From: an uncultured Actinomycetes bacterium
GTDB taxonomy: Bacteria > Actinomycetota > Actinomycetes > Nanopelagicales > Nanopelagicaceae
Direction of reading: 5' to 3'
DNA length: 23,250 nt
NCBI GenBank assembly: GCA_903844585.1
Contig: CAIMUD010000214.1
Coordinates: 1 to 23,250 of the forward strand
Made by a program: the position numbers and the translations under genes
Shown: in pieces, positions 1 to 7,421 of the stretch
Position numbering within the stretch: the first letter of the stretch is position 1
Layout of the letters: each line of letters begins with the position of its first letter
The notes under the pieces: model-generated
Seen by the model: only the letters and a program-made list of their open reading frames with translations
The model's database searches: none
Told to the model about the DNA's origin: nothing

Positions 1-1053
1 ATCACCTGACTGTGCACCTTGAATAATTCGGTGGTCGTAAGTGCTTGTAAGCGTTACAACTTTGCTTATTGCCATGCGCGCAAGTGTTTCTTCACTCGCC
101 CCGTGGAATTCTGCAGGGTAATCAAGTGCGCCTACGCCAATGATGAGGCCTTGTCCCTGAACAAGTCGTGGCACAGAGTGAACTGTTCCGATTGTTCCTG
201 GGTTTGTAAGTGAAACTGTTGTGCCAGCGAAATCTTCAACGGTAAGAGTTCCGGTTCGAGCCTTTTTAACGACCTCTTCATATGCTGCCCAGAACTGACC
301 GAAGTCAAGTGATTCGCAACCCTTAATAGATGGGACTAAGAGTTGTCTTGACCCATCTGCTTTTGCAAGGTCAATGGCAATACCAAGATTGATATGTTCT
401 GGATGGCCAACTGCTGGCTTGCCATCAATGTCACCAAAGAATGTATTCATCTCTGGCATCTCGCGCAAAGCTTTAATCATTGCGTAAGCGATGATGTGCG
501 TGAACGAAACTTTTCCACCACGACCACGCTTCAAGTGGTTGTTGATAACGATTCGATTATCAATCATTAGTTTTGCAGGAATTGCTCGGACGCTTGTTGC
601 TGTCGGAACGCTAAGTGAACCTTCCATACTTTGCACAACACGGGCTGAAACTCCGCGAATTGGTTCGAGTCGCGATGCTCCCGGAGTTGAAACTACTGGG
701 GCAGGTTTTCTGATCGGATCAGCTGGAGTTGGCGTTGGCTTTGCTACAGGAGTCACGACAGGTTGCGTTGCAGTAAATGCTGGTTGGCTTGTTGCCGGTA
801 CTACAACAGGTGTTGCCGGTACTACAACAGGAGTTACTTGTGCAGGAACATCTCCTCGCAACTGCGCCTTTGGAACAGGAGGCACTCCGCGTTGTGCGGT
901 ATCAGAATTTATTGTTTGAACAGAAGCGTTCGATGAAAAATTATTTGTTTTGAAATATTCAATCCATGAGGGTTCTACGGAGTTTGGATCTTGGAGATAG
1001 CGCTCGTACATTTCTTCAACGAGCCAATCATTGGCTCCGAAATCTGCCGACAC
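1..1053 (-). CDS. kgd: Multifunctional 2-oxoglutarate decarboxylase/dehydrogenase Kgd (OdhA-type), 5' part, runs off the left edge
   Basis: TCA-cycle enzyme acting on 2-oxoglutarate. In actinobacteria one chain carries an E2-type succinyltransferase domain followed by a thiamine-diphosphate E1 domain. About 351 residues are visible. Residues 1-35 hold the family N-terminal motif (FGANDWLVEEMYERYLQDP), residues ~45-120 are a Pro/Thr/Val linker, and from ~125 the E2 catalytic fold runs to its active-site motif DHRIIQGA at the window edge. There is no lipoyl domain, as expected for this architecture. The E1 domain should lie beyond the edge. Start choice: GGAGGA sits only 1 nt before the ATG at 1059 but 7 nt before a GTG at 1053, and the GTG start fits the family N-terminus better. 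The gene is divergent from the SDR gene. Confidence 0.93.
   Translation of the reverse strand, partial: MSADFGANDWLVEEMYERYLQDPNSVEPSWIEYFKTNNFSSNASVQTINSDTAQRGVPPVPKAQLRGDVPAQVTPVVVPATPVVVPATSQPAFTATQPVVTPVAKPTPTPADPIRKPAPVVSTPGASRLEPIRGVSARVVQSMEGSLSVPTATSVRAIPAKLMIDNRIVINNHLKRGRGGKVSFTHIIAYAMIKALREMPEMNTFFGDIDGKPAVGHPEHINLGIAIDLAKADGSRQLLVPSIKGCESLDFGQFWAAYEEVVKKARTGTLTVEDFAGTTVSLTNPGTIGTVHSVPRLVQGQGLIIGVGALDYPAEFHGASEETLARMAISKVVTLTSTYDHRIIQGAQSGD
791..832 (-). repeat. Two tandem 21-bp units in the Kgd linker
   Basis: Two adjacent 21-bp copies (791-811 and 812-832) differ only at the last base. Read on the minus strand they encode repeated Pro-Val-Val-Val-Pro-Ala-Thr heptads inside the flexible linker between the N-terminal segment and the E2 domain. 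The whole-codon unit keeps the frame, so copy-number change would only alter linker length. Confidence 0.85.
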
Positions 1054-1059
1054 TGGCAT

Positions 1060-1293
1060 CTCCTCCGTATTTCAAAAGTCACTCAAGCAGGCTAAGACTA
1101 TCGGCTCGGGCGCTGCTGCCAGAATCTGTGATCTCAATCTGGGCCGCGATATTGAACACAAAAGTGGGGGATTTCTCTGGGGCCGCAACCAAAACTCGAG
1201 AGGTGCGCCTGCATTACGCGCCTTGGTTATGAAGCACGAATTCAATCTCATTCTCAGCGAGACAGATTCGCTGTTTATTGGCAATGTTGCGCC
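1060..1293. other. Divergent intergenic interval with no confidently assigned gene
   Basis: This 234-nt stretch separates kgd (minus) from the SDR gene (plus) and should hold both promoters. Short ORFs exist on both strands. The plus-strand frame ending at 1297 overlaps the SDR start as ATGA, the usual sign of translational coupling, but its only in-frame start is a TTG at 1031 inside kgd with no ribosome site. The minus-strand 70-codon frame (1072-1284) is Arg/Pro/Ser-rich and looks like noise. I recognise no product in either. Confidence 0.4.
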
Positions 1294-2055
1294 ATGACTT
1301 TGCCAGAGAACTCAAAGCCAACCGCCCTAATAACCGGCGGTAGTCGCGGACTTGGTTTCGAAGTTGCGCGAGGGCTTGCCAGCCAAGGTTTCGATCTAAT
1401 TTTGATTGCGAAAGATCCGGCCCGCCTCGGCGCCGCGAAAGAAAAATTACATAGCGAATTTGGCGAGCAAATTGGAGTTACTTCATATTCGGTAGATTTA
1501 GAGAATCCAGATGCAACGAGAAAACTCGGAACCGAGATTGCGCAGGCGATTACGCCAAACATATTGGTACTTGCACATGGAGTTATGTCAGAGAAGATGA
1601 GCAAGACGCTAAAAACCACAGACGAAGAGTGGAAACGCGTTATGTCTATTAATCTCGACTCGGTATTCATTCTTGTTAACGCAATTGCCCCCAAAATGGT
1701 TGAGAAGCGCGATGGTCGAATCATCATCTTCTCCGCGTGCCTCGGGCGTATGACTGGACCAGGAAATGCTGGCGGCCTTGCACCATACAGAATTAGCAAG
1801 AGCGGGGTAAATGCACTTGTAAGAAACCTTGCGCATGAAACTGGCCTTGGCGCTCGCGGAATACTGGTGGATGCAATGTGTCCAAACCATTCACGCACAG
1901 ATATGGGTGGACCCGATGCAGCTCGTAGCGCAGAAGAAGGCGCAGAAACTGCGGTGTGGCTAGCAACTAGAAAATTTTATTTCAATAATAAAGATAATGA
2001 AGCTGAATCAATTACAGGAGTACTTTGGGAAGATCGCCAGATCGTTCCTTGGTAA
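1294..2055 (+). CDS. Short-chain dehydrogenase/reductase (SDR) family oxidoreductase
   Basis: An NAD(P)-dependent oxidoreductase of 253 residues, the usual classical SDR length; substrate unknown. The cofactor motif TGGSRGLG lies at residues 14-21 and the catalytic pair YRISK at 165-169 (Tyr165, Lys169). Asn120 in SINLDSVF matches the conserved structural Asn. The Ser region reads FSACLG: aligned with the usual VSSxxG pattern, the catalytic Ser position is Ala148 and only the preceding Ser147 remains, so the active site may be altered. The C-terminal half contains VDAMCPNHSRTDMGG, the usual 'P-G-x-V-x-T-D-M' substrate-loop region with PNHSRTDM. A weak -10 (CAATGT, 1282-1287) lies 6 nt before the ATG. 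No functional partner is evident nearby. Confidence 0.88.
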   Translation: MTLPENSKPTALITGGSRGLGFEVARGLASQGFDLILIAKDPARLGAAKEKLHSEFGEQIGVTSYSVDLENPDATRKLGTEIAQAITPNILVLAHGVMSEKMSKTLKTTDEEWKRVMSINLDSVFILVNAIAPKMVEKRDGRIIIFSACLGRMTGPGNAGGLAPYRISKSGVNALVRNLAHETGLGARGILVDAMCPNHSRTDMGGPDAARSAEEGAETAVWLATRKFYFNNKDNEAESITGVLWEDRQIVPW

Positions 2056-2057
2056 GG

Positions 2058-2106
2058 AGTTAGTTACTCTGAAGAGTCAGACCTAACTTGCTTACGGTTA
2101 CTTTTT
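2058..2106. terminator. Possible weak terminator between convergent genes
   Basis: After the SDR stop, AGTTAG (2058-2063) can pair with CTAACT (2083-2088) around an inner ACTC/GAGT stem. A T-run at 2102-2106 follows, but about 13 nt downstream, which is too far for a textbook intrinsic terminator. It lies between the converging SDR and membrane-protein genes. Confidence 0.3.
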
Positions 2107-2476
2107 ATTCAGGCACGATGGTTAGCGCAAAATAAAGCGTTGGAATCGCAAGGAAAATTATAGGAACTGCGCCAACATAAAAGTGGCCATCTATTTGGTA
2201 GTACGCAACACCAAGTGCAATCAAATTCGCCAATACAGCAGGTGCGCGTCCAAAGTTCTTGCCTGTTACAAAACTTCGTCCGGAAGCAATCAACCCGATT
2301 CCACCTGCTATCGCAAAGAGAAGTACGCCAAGAAGCGGCAGGATTTCTTTGTCGGGATGTGTAAGTGCCAGAACGATTAACCACGCCGCTAGGGCTAGTA
2401 CTACTGCTCCCTCTATATACAAAAGGGATGCCGCGATAGTCCGCTTACGACTTTGATTGGCATGATCGGTGTTCAT
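2105..2476 (-). CDS. Small multi-pass membrane protein of unknown function
   Basis: 123 residues with a short hydrophilic N-terminus (MNTDHANQSRKR) followed by about four hydrophobic segments at roughly residues 14-38, 46-65, 76-93 and 99-119. It has no catalytic motif and I do not recognise the family beyond 'integral membrane protein'. The reading frame is open 40 codons further upstream, but that extension translates the 30-bp inverted repeat and prfB upstream DNA, so the ATG at 2476 is preferred. A TACGCT hexamer (2484-2489) lies 7 nt upstream of it, consistent with a leaderless start, and there is no Shine-Dalgarno sequence. The gene is divergent from prfB. Its first seven codons lie in one arm of the repeat. 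Confidence 0.72.
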   Translation of the reverse strand: MNTDHANQSRKRTIAASLLYIEGAVVLALAAWLIVLALTHPDKEILPLLGVLLFAIAGGIGLIASGRSFVTGKNFGRAPAVLANLIALGVAYYQIDGHFYVGAVPIIFLAIPTLYFALTIVPE

Positions 2477-2527
2477 GAGCGAAAGCGTACAAGCACTCTT
2501 TCGCTCATGAACACCGATCATGCCAAT
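2456..2527. repeat. Perfect 30-bp inverted repeat with 12-nt spacer
   Basis: Arms 2456-2485 and 2498-2527 are exact reverse complements around the spacer 2486-2497. The left arm contains the ATG and first seven codons of the minus-strand membrane protein. The right arm is therefore a mirrored copy, reading MNTDHANE then stop on the plus strand from 2505. It has no T-run on either side, so it is not a standard terminator, and it lies just upstream of the prfB promoter. Confidence 0.95.
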
Positions 2528-2563
2528 GAATAAATAAGTGAATACCTCACGATTTAGCTTCGC

Positions 2564-2569
2564 TATCCT
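2564..2569 (+). promoter_or_regulatory. prfB -10 element (leaderless)
   Basis: TATCCT ends 6 nt before the prfB ATG with no Shine-Dalgarno between, placing the predicted transcription start at or next to the A of the ATG. Confidence 0.6.
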
Positions 2570-2575
2570 TAGCCA

Positions 2576-3679
2576 ATGGCCCGCGAATACGATCAAGAGA
2601 TAGCTGCAATTGATGCAACTCTTGTTTCTATTGAGAAAGTATTGGATTTACCAAAGCTAGAAAAAGAAGCGGCAGCACTCGAAGTTGAAGCTGGTGTACC
2701 GAACCTTTGGGATGATCCGGAGAAAGCGCAGGTAGTAACAAGCAAGCTTTCACGAGTGCAAGCAACAATTACTCGCCTTAAAGGACTACGTCGCAGAGTT
2801 GAAGAATTGCCAGTCTTATTTGAATTAGCAGCGAGTGAACCTGATGGTTCTGGACTCAGAGATGCTGAAGTTGAATTGGATGCAGCTACTAAAGCAATTG
2901 GTGAGTTGGAAGTAACCACACTTCTTAATGGTGAATACGATGACCGTGATGCGCTTATAACAATTCGCTCCGAAGCTGGCGGAGTTGAGGCAGCAGACTG
3001 GGCAGAAATGATTATGCGAATGTATTTGCGCTATTGCGAGCGTCATCAATTTAAAGTCGACGTCCTTGAAACCTCATACGCTGAAGAAGCAGGAATAAAG
3101 TCAACAACCTTCAAAGTAAGCGCACCGTATGCATACGGAACTTTGTCTGTGGAGCAAGGCACGCACCGTCTTGTTCGAATTTCTCCATTTGATAGCCAGA
3201 GTCGCAGACATACTTCTTTTGCTGGCGTTGAAGTTGTTCCAGTTGTTGAACAGAGCGATCATATTGATATTGACGAAAAAGAAGTACGTGTCGATGTTTA
3301 CCGATCCTCTGGACCCGGAGGTCAGGGAGTAAATACAACAGACTCTGCTGTTCGACTTACCCATATTCCAACCGGCATTGTTGTGTCCTGTCAGAACGAG
3401 CGTTCTCAAATTCAAAATAAAGCTACTGCTATGGCAGTGCTGCAATCAAAACTTTTGGAACGTCGACGCCAAGAAGAACAAGCAAAAATAAATGCACTCA
3501 AGGGTGACAACTCTGGGTCATGGGGAAATCAAATGCGTTCTTATGTTTTAGCTCCGTATCAAATGGTAAAAGATCTTCGAAATAACCATGAAACGGGAAA
3601 TACTGCCGCTGTATTAAATGGCGAGATTGATGACTTTATTGAAGCGGGAATCCGCTGGCGCCGTTCATCTGCGCAGTAA
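2576..3679 (+). CDS. prfB: Peptide chain release factor 2 (RF2)
   Basis: Cytosolic class I release factor that reads UGA and UAA stop codons and triggers peptidyl-tRNA hydrolysis. 367 residues, normal length. The N-terminal helical domain fills about 1-110. The stop-codon recognition tripeptide Ser-Pro-Phe, diagnostic of RF2, is at 203-205, and the catalytic GGQ is at 248-250 in [10 protein letters not shown]. The reading frame is continuous from residue 1, so the programmed +1 frameshift of enterobacterial prfB is absent, as usual in actinobacteria. The ATG is preceded by TATCCT at the leaderless distance. It leads a conserved prfB-ftsE-ftsX-smpB-ssrA run also seen in mycobacteria, though with a 109-nt gap before ftsE. 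Confidence 0.98.
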   Translation: MAREYDQEIAAIDATLVSIEKVLDLPKLEKEAAALEVEAGVPNLWDDPEKAQVVTSKLSRVQATITRLKGLRRRVEELPVLFELAASEPDGSGLRDAEVELDAATKAIGELEVTTLLNGEYDDRDALITIRSEAGGVEAADWAEMIMRMYLRYCERHQFKVDVLETSYAEEAGIKSTTFKVSAPYAYGTLSVEQGTHRLVRISPFDSQSRRHTSFAGVEVVPVVEQSDHIDIDEKEVRVDVYRSSGPGGQGVNTTDSAVRLTHIPTGIVVSCQNERSQIQNKATAMAVLQSKLLERRRQEEQAKINALKGDNSGSWGNQMRSYVLAPYQMVKDLRNNHETGNTAAVLNGEIDDFIEAGIRWRRSSAQ

Positions 3680-3716
3680 TTCACATAATTATCAGGAAAA
3701 TTTTGCTCAATTTAAC

Positions 3717-3744
3717 CTTGAATTGCAGGCTCACTCCATAAACT
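3717..3744 (+). promoter_or_regulatory. Candidate ftsEX promoter
   Basis: In the 109-nt gap between prfB and ftsE, CTTGAA (3717-3722) and TAAACT (3739-3744) are 16 nt apart and could be -35/-10 boxes. Transcription from here would give a leader carrying the AGGAG ribosome site at 3779-3783. Assigned by inspection only. Confidence 0.35.
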
Positions 3745-3788
3745 AAGGGCAGTACGGCGATAAGCCCAAGTAATTATTAGGAGTTGAA

Positions 3789-4478
3789 GTGATTCGCTTT
3801 GAGAATGTAACCAAGATTTATCAAGGTCAAGAGCGCCCAGCCCTTGACTCTGTAAATCTAGAAATTGGCAAAGGGGAGTTTGTATTCCTTGTTGGTCAAT
3901 CTGGTTCAGGTAAATCAACTTTTCTTCGACTAATTCTTCGTGAAGAACGTCCTACAAGTGGAGTAATCCATGTGGCAGGAAAAGATCTCGGAACACTTGC
4001 AAACCACAAAGTTCCTGAACTTCGTCGCCAAGTAGGTACTGTTTTCCAAGACTTTAGATTGCTCCCAAATAAGACAATCGCGGAGAATGTAGCTTTCACT
4101 TTGCATGTACTTGGATATTCGCAGAAAGAAATAAACCGTGAAGTACCTGAAGTATTAGAGCTCGTTGGTCTTGAAGATAAAGGCGATCGCCTTCCATCTG
4201 AAATCTCCGGCGGAGAACAACAGCGCGTTGCTATTGCTCGCGCTTATGTAAGTCGCCCAGCAATCATCATTGCTGACGAACCGACTGGAAACCTGGATCC
4301 ATCTACGTCGGTTGGAATTATGAAGTTACTTGATCGCATTAACCGCGAAGGAACAACCGTACTAATGGCTACACACGATGCTGGCATTGTGGATCAAATG
4401 CGTAAGCGAGTCATTGAGTTGGATCTTGGCCATGTAATTCGCGACCAAGTACGCGGTGTTTACGGATATACAGGTTAA
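3789..4478 (+). CDS. ftsE: Cell-division ABC transporter ATP-binding protein FtsE
   Basis: Cytoplasmic ATPase of the FtsEX complex, which in other bacteria transmits ATP-driven conformational change across the membrane to activate peptidoglycan hydrolases at the septum. 229 residues, normal length. Walker [10 protein letters not shown] at 36-44, Q-loop FQ at 86-87, ABC signature SGGEQQR at 140-146, Walker B IIIADE at 159-164 and switch His196. It starts at a GTG, supported by AGGAG at 3779-3783 five nt upstream. ftsX follows after 11 nt, so the two are almost certainly co-transcribed. Confidence 0.97.
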   Translation: MIRFENVTKIYQGQERPALDSVNLEIGKGEFVFLVGQSGSGKSTFLRLILREERPTSGVIHVAGKDLGTLANHKVPELRRQVGTVFQDFRLLPNKTIAENVAFTLHVLGYSQKEINREVPEVLELVGLEDKGDRLPSEISGGEQQRVAIARAYVSRPAIIIADEPTGNLDPSTSVGIMKLLDRINREGTTVLMATHDAGIVDQMRKRVIELDLGHVIRDQVRGVYGYTG

Positions 4479-4489
4479 GGGGAGCAATC

Positions 4490-5392
4490 ATGCGCGCTAA
4501 ATTTCTTCTAAGTGAAGTACGTATTGGTCTTCGCCGAAACCTCACGATGACTTTTGCTGTTGTTGTAACCACAGCAATCTCACTTTCGTTGCTTGGAATT
4601 GGTCTTCTTTCAAATGCCCAAGTTGGCGCAATGAAGGATTATTGGTACGACAAGATTGAAGTATCTGTATTTCTCTGCGGCAGTCTTTCCGAATCTTCTT
4701 CCTGTGCTGGTGGAGTAATCACAAACGAACAGCGTCTTGCAATTAAGGCAGATATCGAAGCCCTTCCAGTTGTAGAGAGTGTTTTTTACGAGTCACAAGC
4801 AGAGGCATTCAAGCGCTTCCAAGAACGCTTTAAAGATTCAGCAATCGCACAAAATGTAAGCGCAGATCAACTTCCGGAGTCTTTCCGCGTAAAACTAAAA
4901 GACCCAACACAATTTGCAGTTGTTGTCAGTGCATTCTCTGGTCGTCCTGGCGTAGATATCGTTCAGGATCAGCGAACAATTCTTGATAAATTCTTTAAAC
5001 TGCTTGGAGTTCTAAGAAATGGCGCGCTTGCAGTTGGACTTGCCTCAGTATTTACAGCAGCGCTTCTGATCTCAAATACCTTGAGAATTGCAGCGTTTAA
5101 TCGTCGCCGCGAAACTGGCGTGATGAAACTTGTCGGTGCATCTTCATGGTCGATTCAACTTCCGTTTCTTTTGGAAGGTGTTTTCTCGGCGTTGATTGGA
5201 TGGGTGATTGCAACTGGACTTCTTGCAGGACTCAAGGCTGTTGTTGATTCAAAAGTCGCCCCGCTGCTTACATTCACTAAATTCTTTGGCTGGGGCGAAG
5301 TATGGACTTCATCTGCGTGGCTCTTGCTGACAGGACTTGTCGTCTCTGTCGGTGCATCAGTCATAACTTTGCGCCGCTACCTCAACGTTTAA
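4490..5392 (+). CDS. ftsX: Cell-division permease-like protein FtsX
   Basis: Membrane partner of FtsE. 300 residues with the family topology: a cytoplasmic N-terminus, TM1 at about 21-43, an extracytoplasmic domain of about 130 residues, then three C-terminal TMs near 174-196, 222-247 and 274-296. The extracytoplasmic domain contains two Cys residues (in VFLCGS and SSCAGG) that could form a disulfide. The cytoplasmic loop after TM2 has the FtsX/MacB-like RRRETGVMKLVGAS motif. GGGGAG lies 6 nt before the ATG. FtsX normally recruits a wall hydrolase through its outer domain; none is encoded directly next to it here. Confidence 0.97.
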   Translation: MRAKFLLSEVRIGLRRNLTMTFAVVVTTAISLSLLGIGLLSNAQVGAMKDYWYDKIEVSVFLCGSLSESSSCAGGVITNEQRLAIKADIEALPVVESVFYESQAEAFKRFQERFKDSAIAQNVSADQLPESFRVKLKDPTQFAVVVSAFSGRPGVDIVQDQRTILDKFFKLLGVLRNGALAVGLASVFTAALLISNTLRIAAFNRRRETGVMKLVGASSWSIQLPFLLEGVFSALIGWVIATGLLAGLKAVVDSKVAPLLTFTKFFGWGEVWTSSAWLLLTGLVVSVGASVITLRRYLNV

Positions 5393-5533
5393 GCCTTCCA
5401 AGCGAGTCACTGCTCATTGCGAAAATATGTGCCTGTTGCTAAAGGTAGAATTAGCCATTCATTCACGAAATCGGGTTACCTCTAAATACAAATAGGAGTC
5501 ATCTAAAACGGGCAGCGAAGGGCGGTGAGCACG
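5393..5533 (+). promoter_or_regulatory. ftsX-smpB gap with a candidate smpB promoter and leader
   Basis: This 141-nt gap holds a TAGAAT hexamer at about 5447-5452, identical to the -10 box seen before trhO and argF. No start codon follows at the leaderless distance, so a transcript starting near 5459 would have a leader of about 75 nt. GGTGA at 5524-5528 lies 5 nt before the smpB ATG and matches the anti-Shine-Dalgarno. Confidence 0.4.
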
Positions 5534-6013
5534 ATGGTGAAAGAAACAGGTCGAAAGCTCATTGCGCAAAATAAAAAAGCTCGCCATGACTATTCGATTG
5601 AAGATGTCTACGAATGTGGACTTGTACTTACTGGCACCGAAGTTAAATCACTTCGCGCTGGACGCGCATCACTCATTGATGGGTACGCCCATGTCGAAAA
5701 TGGAGAGCTTTGGTTATCAGGCATCCATATTCCTGAATACACCGAAGGAACGTGGACAAACCATGCACCTCGCCGTCAAAGAAAACTTTTGGTGCATGCA
5801 CAGGAATTGAAGAAACTGCACCTACTACTCAAAGAAGGTGGAATAACACTTATTCCCTTGCAGCTCTACTTCAAAGATGGGAAAGCAAAGATTGAAGTAG
5901 GCGTTGCTCGAGGAAAGAAAACACAAGATAAGCGCTCTGCTCTTCAAGAGCGTCAATCAAAGCGCGAGATTGATCGCGAAATATCAAATCGCCAATCTGG
6001 CAAAGGCCAATAA
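5534..6013 (+). CDS. smpB: SsrA-binding protein SmpB
   Basis: RNA-binding partner of tmRNA that delivers it to stalled ribosomes for trans-translation. 159 residues from the chosen start, normal length. Diagnostic motifs are [22 protein letters not shown] followed by [13 protein letters not shown] near the N-terminus, and a basic C-terminal tail rich in Lys/Arg/Gln that enters the decoding centre in known structures. A GTG at 5525 would add three residues, but the ATG at 5534 matches the family N-terminus (MxKExGRK) and has GGTGA 5 nt upstream. The tmRNA gene starts 157 nt downstream on the same strand, a common pairing. Confidence 0.97.
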   Translation: MVKETGRKLIAQNKKARHDYSIEDVYECGLVLTGTEVKSLRAGRASLIDGYAHVENGELWLSGIHIPEYTEGTWTNHAPRRQRKLLVHAQELKKLHLLLKEGGITLIPLQLYFKDGKAKIEVGVARGKKTQDKRSALQERQSKREIDREISNRQSGKGQ

Positions 6014-6116
6014 AGCCCAATCTAAATCAGAAAATGCGCTCAGGAATTCGATTCCTAACGGCCATTTATGGCTTCTTTAAAACGTTCTATACACTTAACA
6101 CTTAGAAATAAAGAAA

Positions 6117-6157
6117 TTGAAAACTAAATAGTGGAATAAGTAATAGCTTCTTATTCC
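6117..6157 (+). promoter_or_regulatory. Candidate ssrA promoter and 5'-leader hairpin
   Basis: TTGAAA (6117-6122) and TAATAG (6141-6146), 18 nt apart, are a possible promoter. Overlapping them, GGAATAAG (6133-6140) pairs exactly with CTTATTCC (6150-6157). The gap also contains two smaller hairpins after smpB (6042-6056, arms AGGAAT/ATTCCT, and 6061-6072). Which of these are functional cannot be told from sequence alone. Confidence 0.35.
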
Positions 6158-6170
6158 CAAGTACCAACTT

Positions 6171-6539
6171 GGGGGTGAACGGTCTCGACTTTGGTTGTTG
6201 AGATAGGGGAAGCGGGCCGAGGAAGCCAGGATGAACTCGTTAACCAAAAACCTGTGCAAAAAATAATCGTCAGTACAACTGCCGATGATCTCACTCTTGC
6301 TGCCTAAGCAAGCTCTGTGATCCGTTAACCCAGATTCGCCTTCGCTCTGGGACCTAACGCCGAAAGAGGGCTTTTCATACTGATGGCGTTGCGAACATCG
6401 GTGGAGAACAGTTTCGCAAATGAGTTCGTCGAATACTTGTGTGTAAGAGATTCGGAACTGAGAAAACGATAAGCGCACTACGCCCGTAGAAGTCCTATTT
6501 TAATTCCGAAGGACCCGGGTTCGATTCCCGGCACCTCCA
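6171..6539 (+). ncRNA. ssrA: Transfer-messenger RNA (tmRNA, ssrA)
   Basis: The 5' end GGGGGUG (6171-6177) pairs with CACCUCC (6532-6538) to form a tRNA-like acceptor stem with one G-U pair and discriminator A6539. The conserved 5' block GAACGGUCUCGACUUUG follows, and the T-arm GGUUCGAUUCC sits near the 3' end. The CCA end is not encoded (the next bases are CTT). The tag frame ends in ...Leu-Ala-Ala-stop (TAA 6305-6307). By analogy with the E. coli UAGUC context, UAAUC precedes a resume codon GTC at 6269, giving tag VSTTADDLTLAA, 12 codons. It rescues stalled ribosomes and marks products for proteolysis. Length about 369 nt, normal for a one-piece tmRNA. Confidence 0.96.
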
Positions 6540-6544
6540 CTTAA

Positions 6545-6832
6545 TTAGCGAATGTGTCTGAAGTATTCATTTCTGATTGCCAAGATATTCATATTCACAC
6601 ATGCAAGCGCGAGCAAACTCACTGTGATTGGCACGCCACTGAAAATGATATTTGCAGCAAAAAGTATTCCAATAATCGCGAGAAAAGTACCTACTGCTTT
6701 GCGGAGCGCGTTAAGTAAAGAATTGCTTTTTGTCGCTAGTTGAACTTTTCTCCAAGTCAGTAAAAGCGAAACAGGACCGGACAAGATTATTGTCGCCATG
6801 ATTATGGCTACGGTGGTTGCAAGTGACTCCAT
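6545..6832 (-). CDS. Small hydrophobic membrane protein of unknown function
   Basis: 95 residues with hydrophobic stretches at about 5-26, 47-65 and 66-86, a basic loop between (WRKVQLATKS...ALRK) and a short charged C-terminus. No family recognised. Its ATG overlaps the stop of the upstream GNAT acetyltransferase by one base (TAATG), so it is probably translated by coupling with that gene. It converges on the tmRNA gene with only 5 nt between, and no terminator is visible there, so tmRNA read-through would be antisense to it. Reality as a gene rests on the coupling overlap and its coherent TM pattern. Confidence 0.7.
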   Translation of the reverse strand: MESLATTVAIIMATIILSGPVSLLLTWRKVQLATKSNSLLNALRKAVGTFLAIIGILFAANIIFSGVPITVSLLALACVNMNILAIRNEYFRHIR

Positions 6833-7395
6833 TATGGTTTCAATCCAATCCAGGTATTTGAGGTAGCAGCGAGCATAACCATATCGACCTGAACCCCATT
6901 ATCTTTTGTAGATCTTTCTTTAAGTAAGCCTTCTTTTTCATATCCTGCGCTGTTCAATAACTTTTGGGAGTTAATATTCTCAGATTCAACCAAAGCCTCT
7001 ATCCGTTTGAAGCCAATGCTCTGAATTGCGTAATCGGTCAGCACCTTGACTGCAGTGGTCCCGATTCCCTTACTCCGTAAATTTTTTTCGACCCAGTAGC
7101 CAATCTCAGCAAAATGGTTCTTTTGGTTAATTGAATGCAAAGAGATAGTGCCAGCAAAAACTCCACCAAACTCAATTACAAATGGCAACTCGCGCTGAAT
7201 GTCTAAAGAGGTTTGTACCCTGTCAACATAATCTTGTGCATGTAAAATTGTGTAATCAATTGGGATATTCGTAAATTTTGGAATGTCGGGATCGCGACTT
7301 CCCTGGTAAATCTCTTCAACATCACCTTGGTGTGGGCGGCGCAAAAGCACTCGTCCATAAGCGAGTTCAGGAATTTCATTTGGCCACCAGAGCAT
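6832..7395 (-). CDS. GNAT-family N-acetyltransferase (RimJ/RimL-like)
   Basis: 187 residues. Transfers an acetyl group from acetyl-CoA to an amine; substrate unknown. The N-terminal LAYGRVLLRRPHQGDVEEIY matches the RimJ/RimL-like start. The acetyl-CoA pyrophosphate loop RSKGIGT is at 107-113, preceded by the beta4 segment AEIGYWV. A later ALVESENINSQKLLNSAGYEKEG segment is the typical 'N-x-x-S-x-x-x-x-x-x-x-G-F/Y' motif. A CATAAT hexamer (plus-strand 7402-7407) lies 6 nt upstream of the ATG and there is no Shine-Dalgarno, so the transcript is probably leaderless. It forms a two-gene unit with the downstream membrane protein. Confidence 0.9.
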   Translation of the reverse strand: MLWWPNEIPELAYGRVLLRRPHQGDVEEIYQGSRDPDIPKFTNIPIDYTILHAQDYVDRVQTSLDIQRELPFVIEFGGVFAGTISLHSINQKNHFAEIGYWVEKNLRSKGIGTTAVKVLTDYAIQSIGFKRIEALVESENINSQKLLNSAGYEKEGLLKERSTKDNGVQVDMVMLAATSNTWIGLKP

Positions 7396-7421
7396 TGACC
7401 AATTATGCAGCTTAAGGCGCT

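Noticed and set aside
491..919. 142-codon plus-strand ORF rich in Gly/Thr/Val
   Set aside because: It is antisense to the kgd linker; its repeats simply mirror the Pro/Val/Thr linker codons.
2576..2660. Programmed +1 frameshift in prfB
   Set aside because: The frame is continuous with no early in-frame TGA; RF2 motifs follow in the same frame.
5562..5810. 82-codon ORF within smpB
   Set aside because: Out-of-frame overlap with a complete, motif-supported smpB.
6095..6478. 127-codon minus-strand ORF
   Set aside because: It lies antisense across the tmRNA gene, whose structure explains the sequence.
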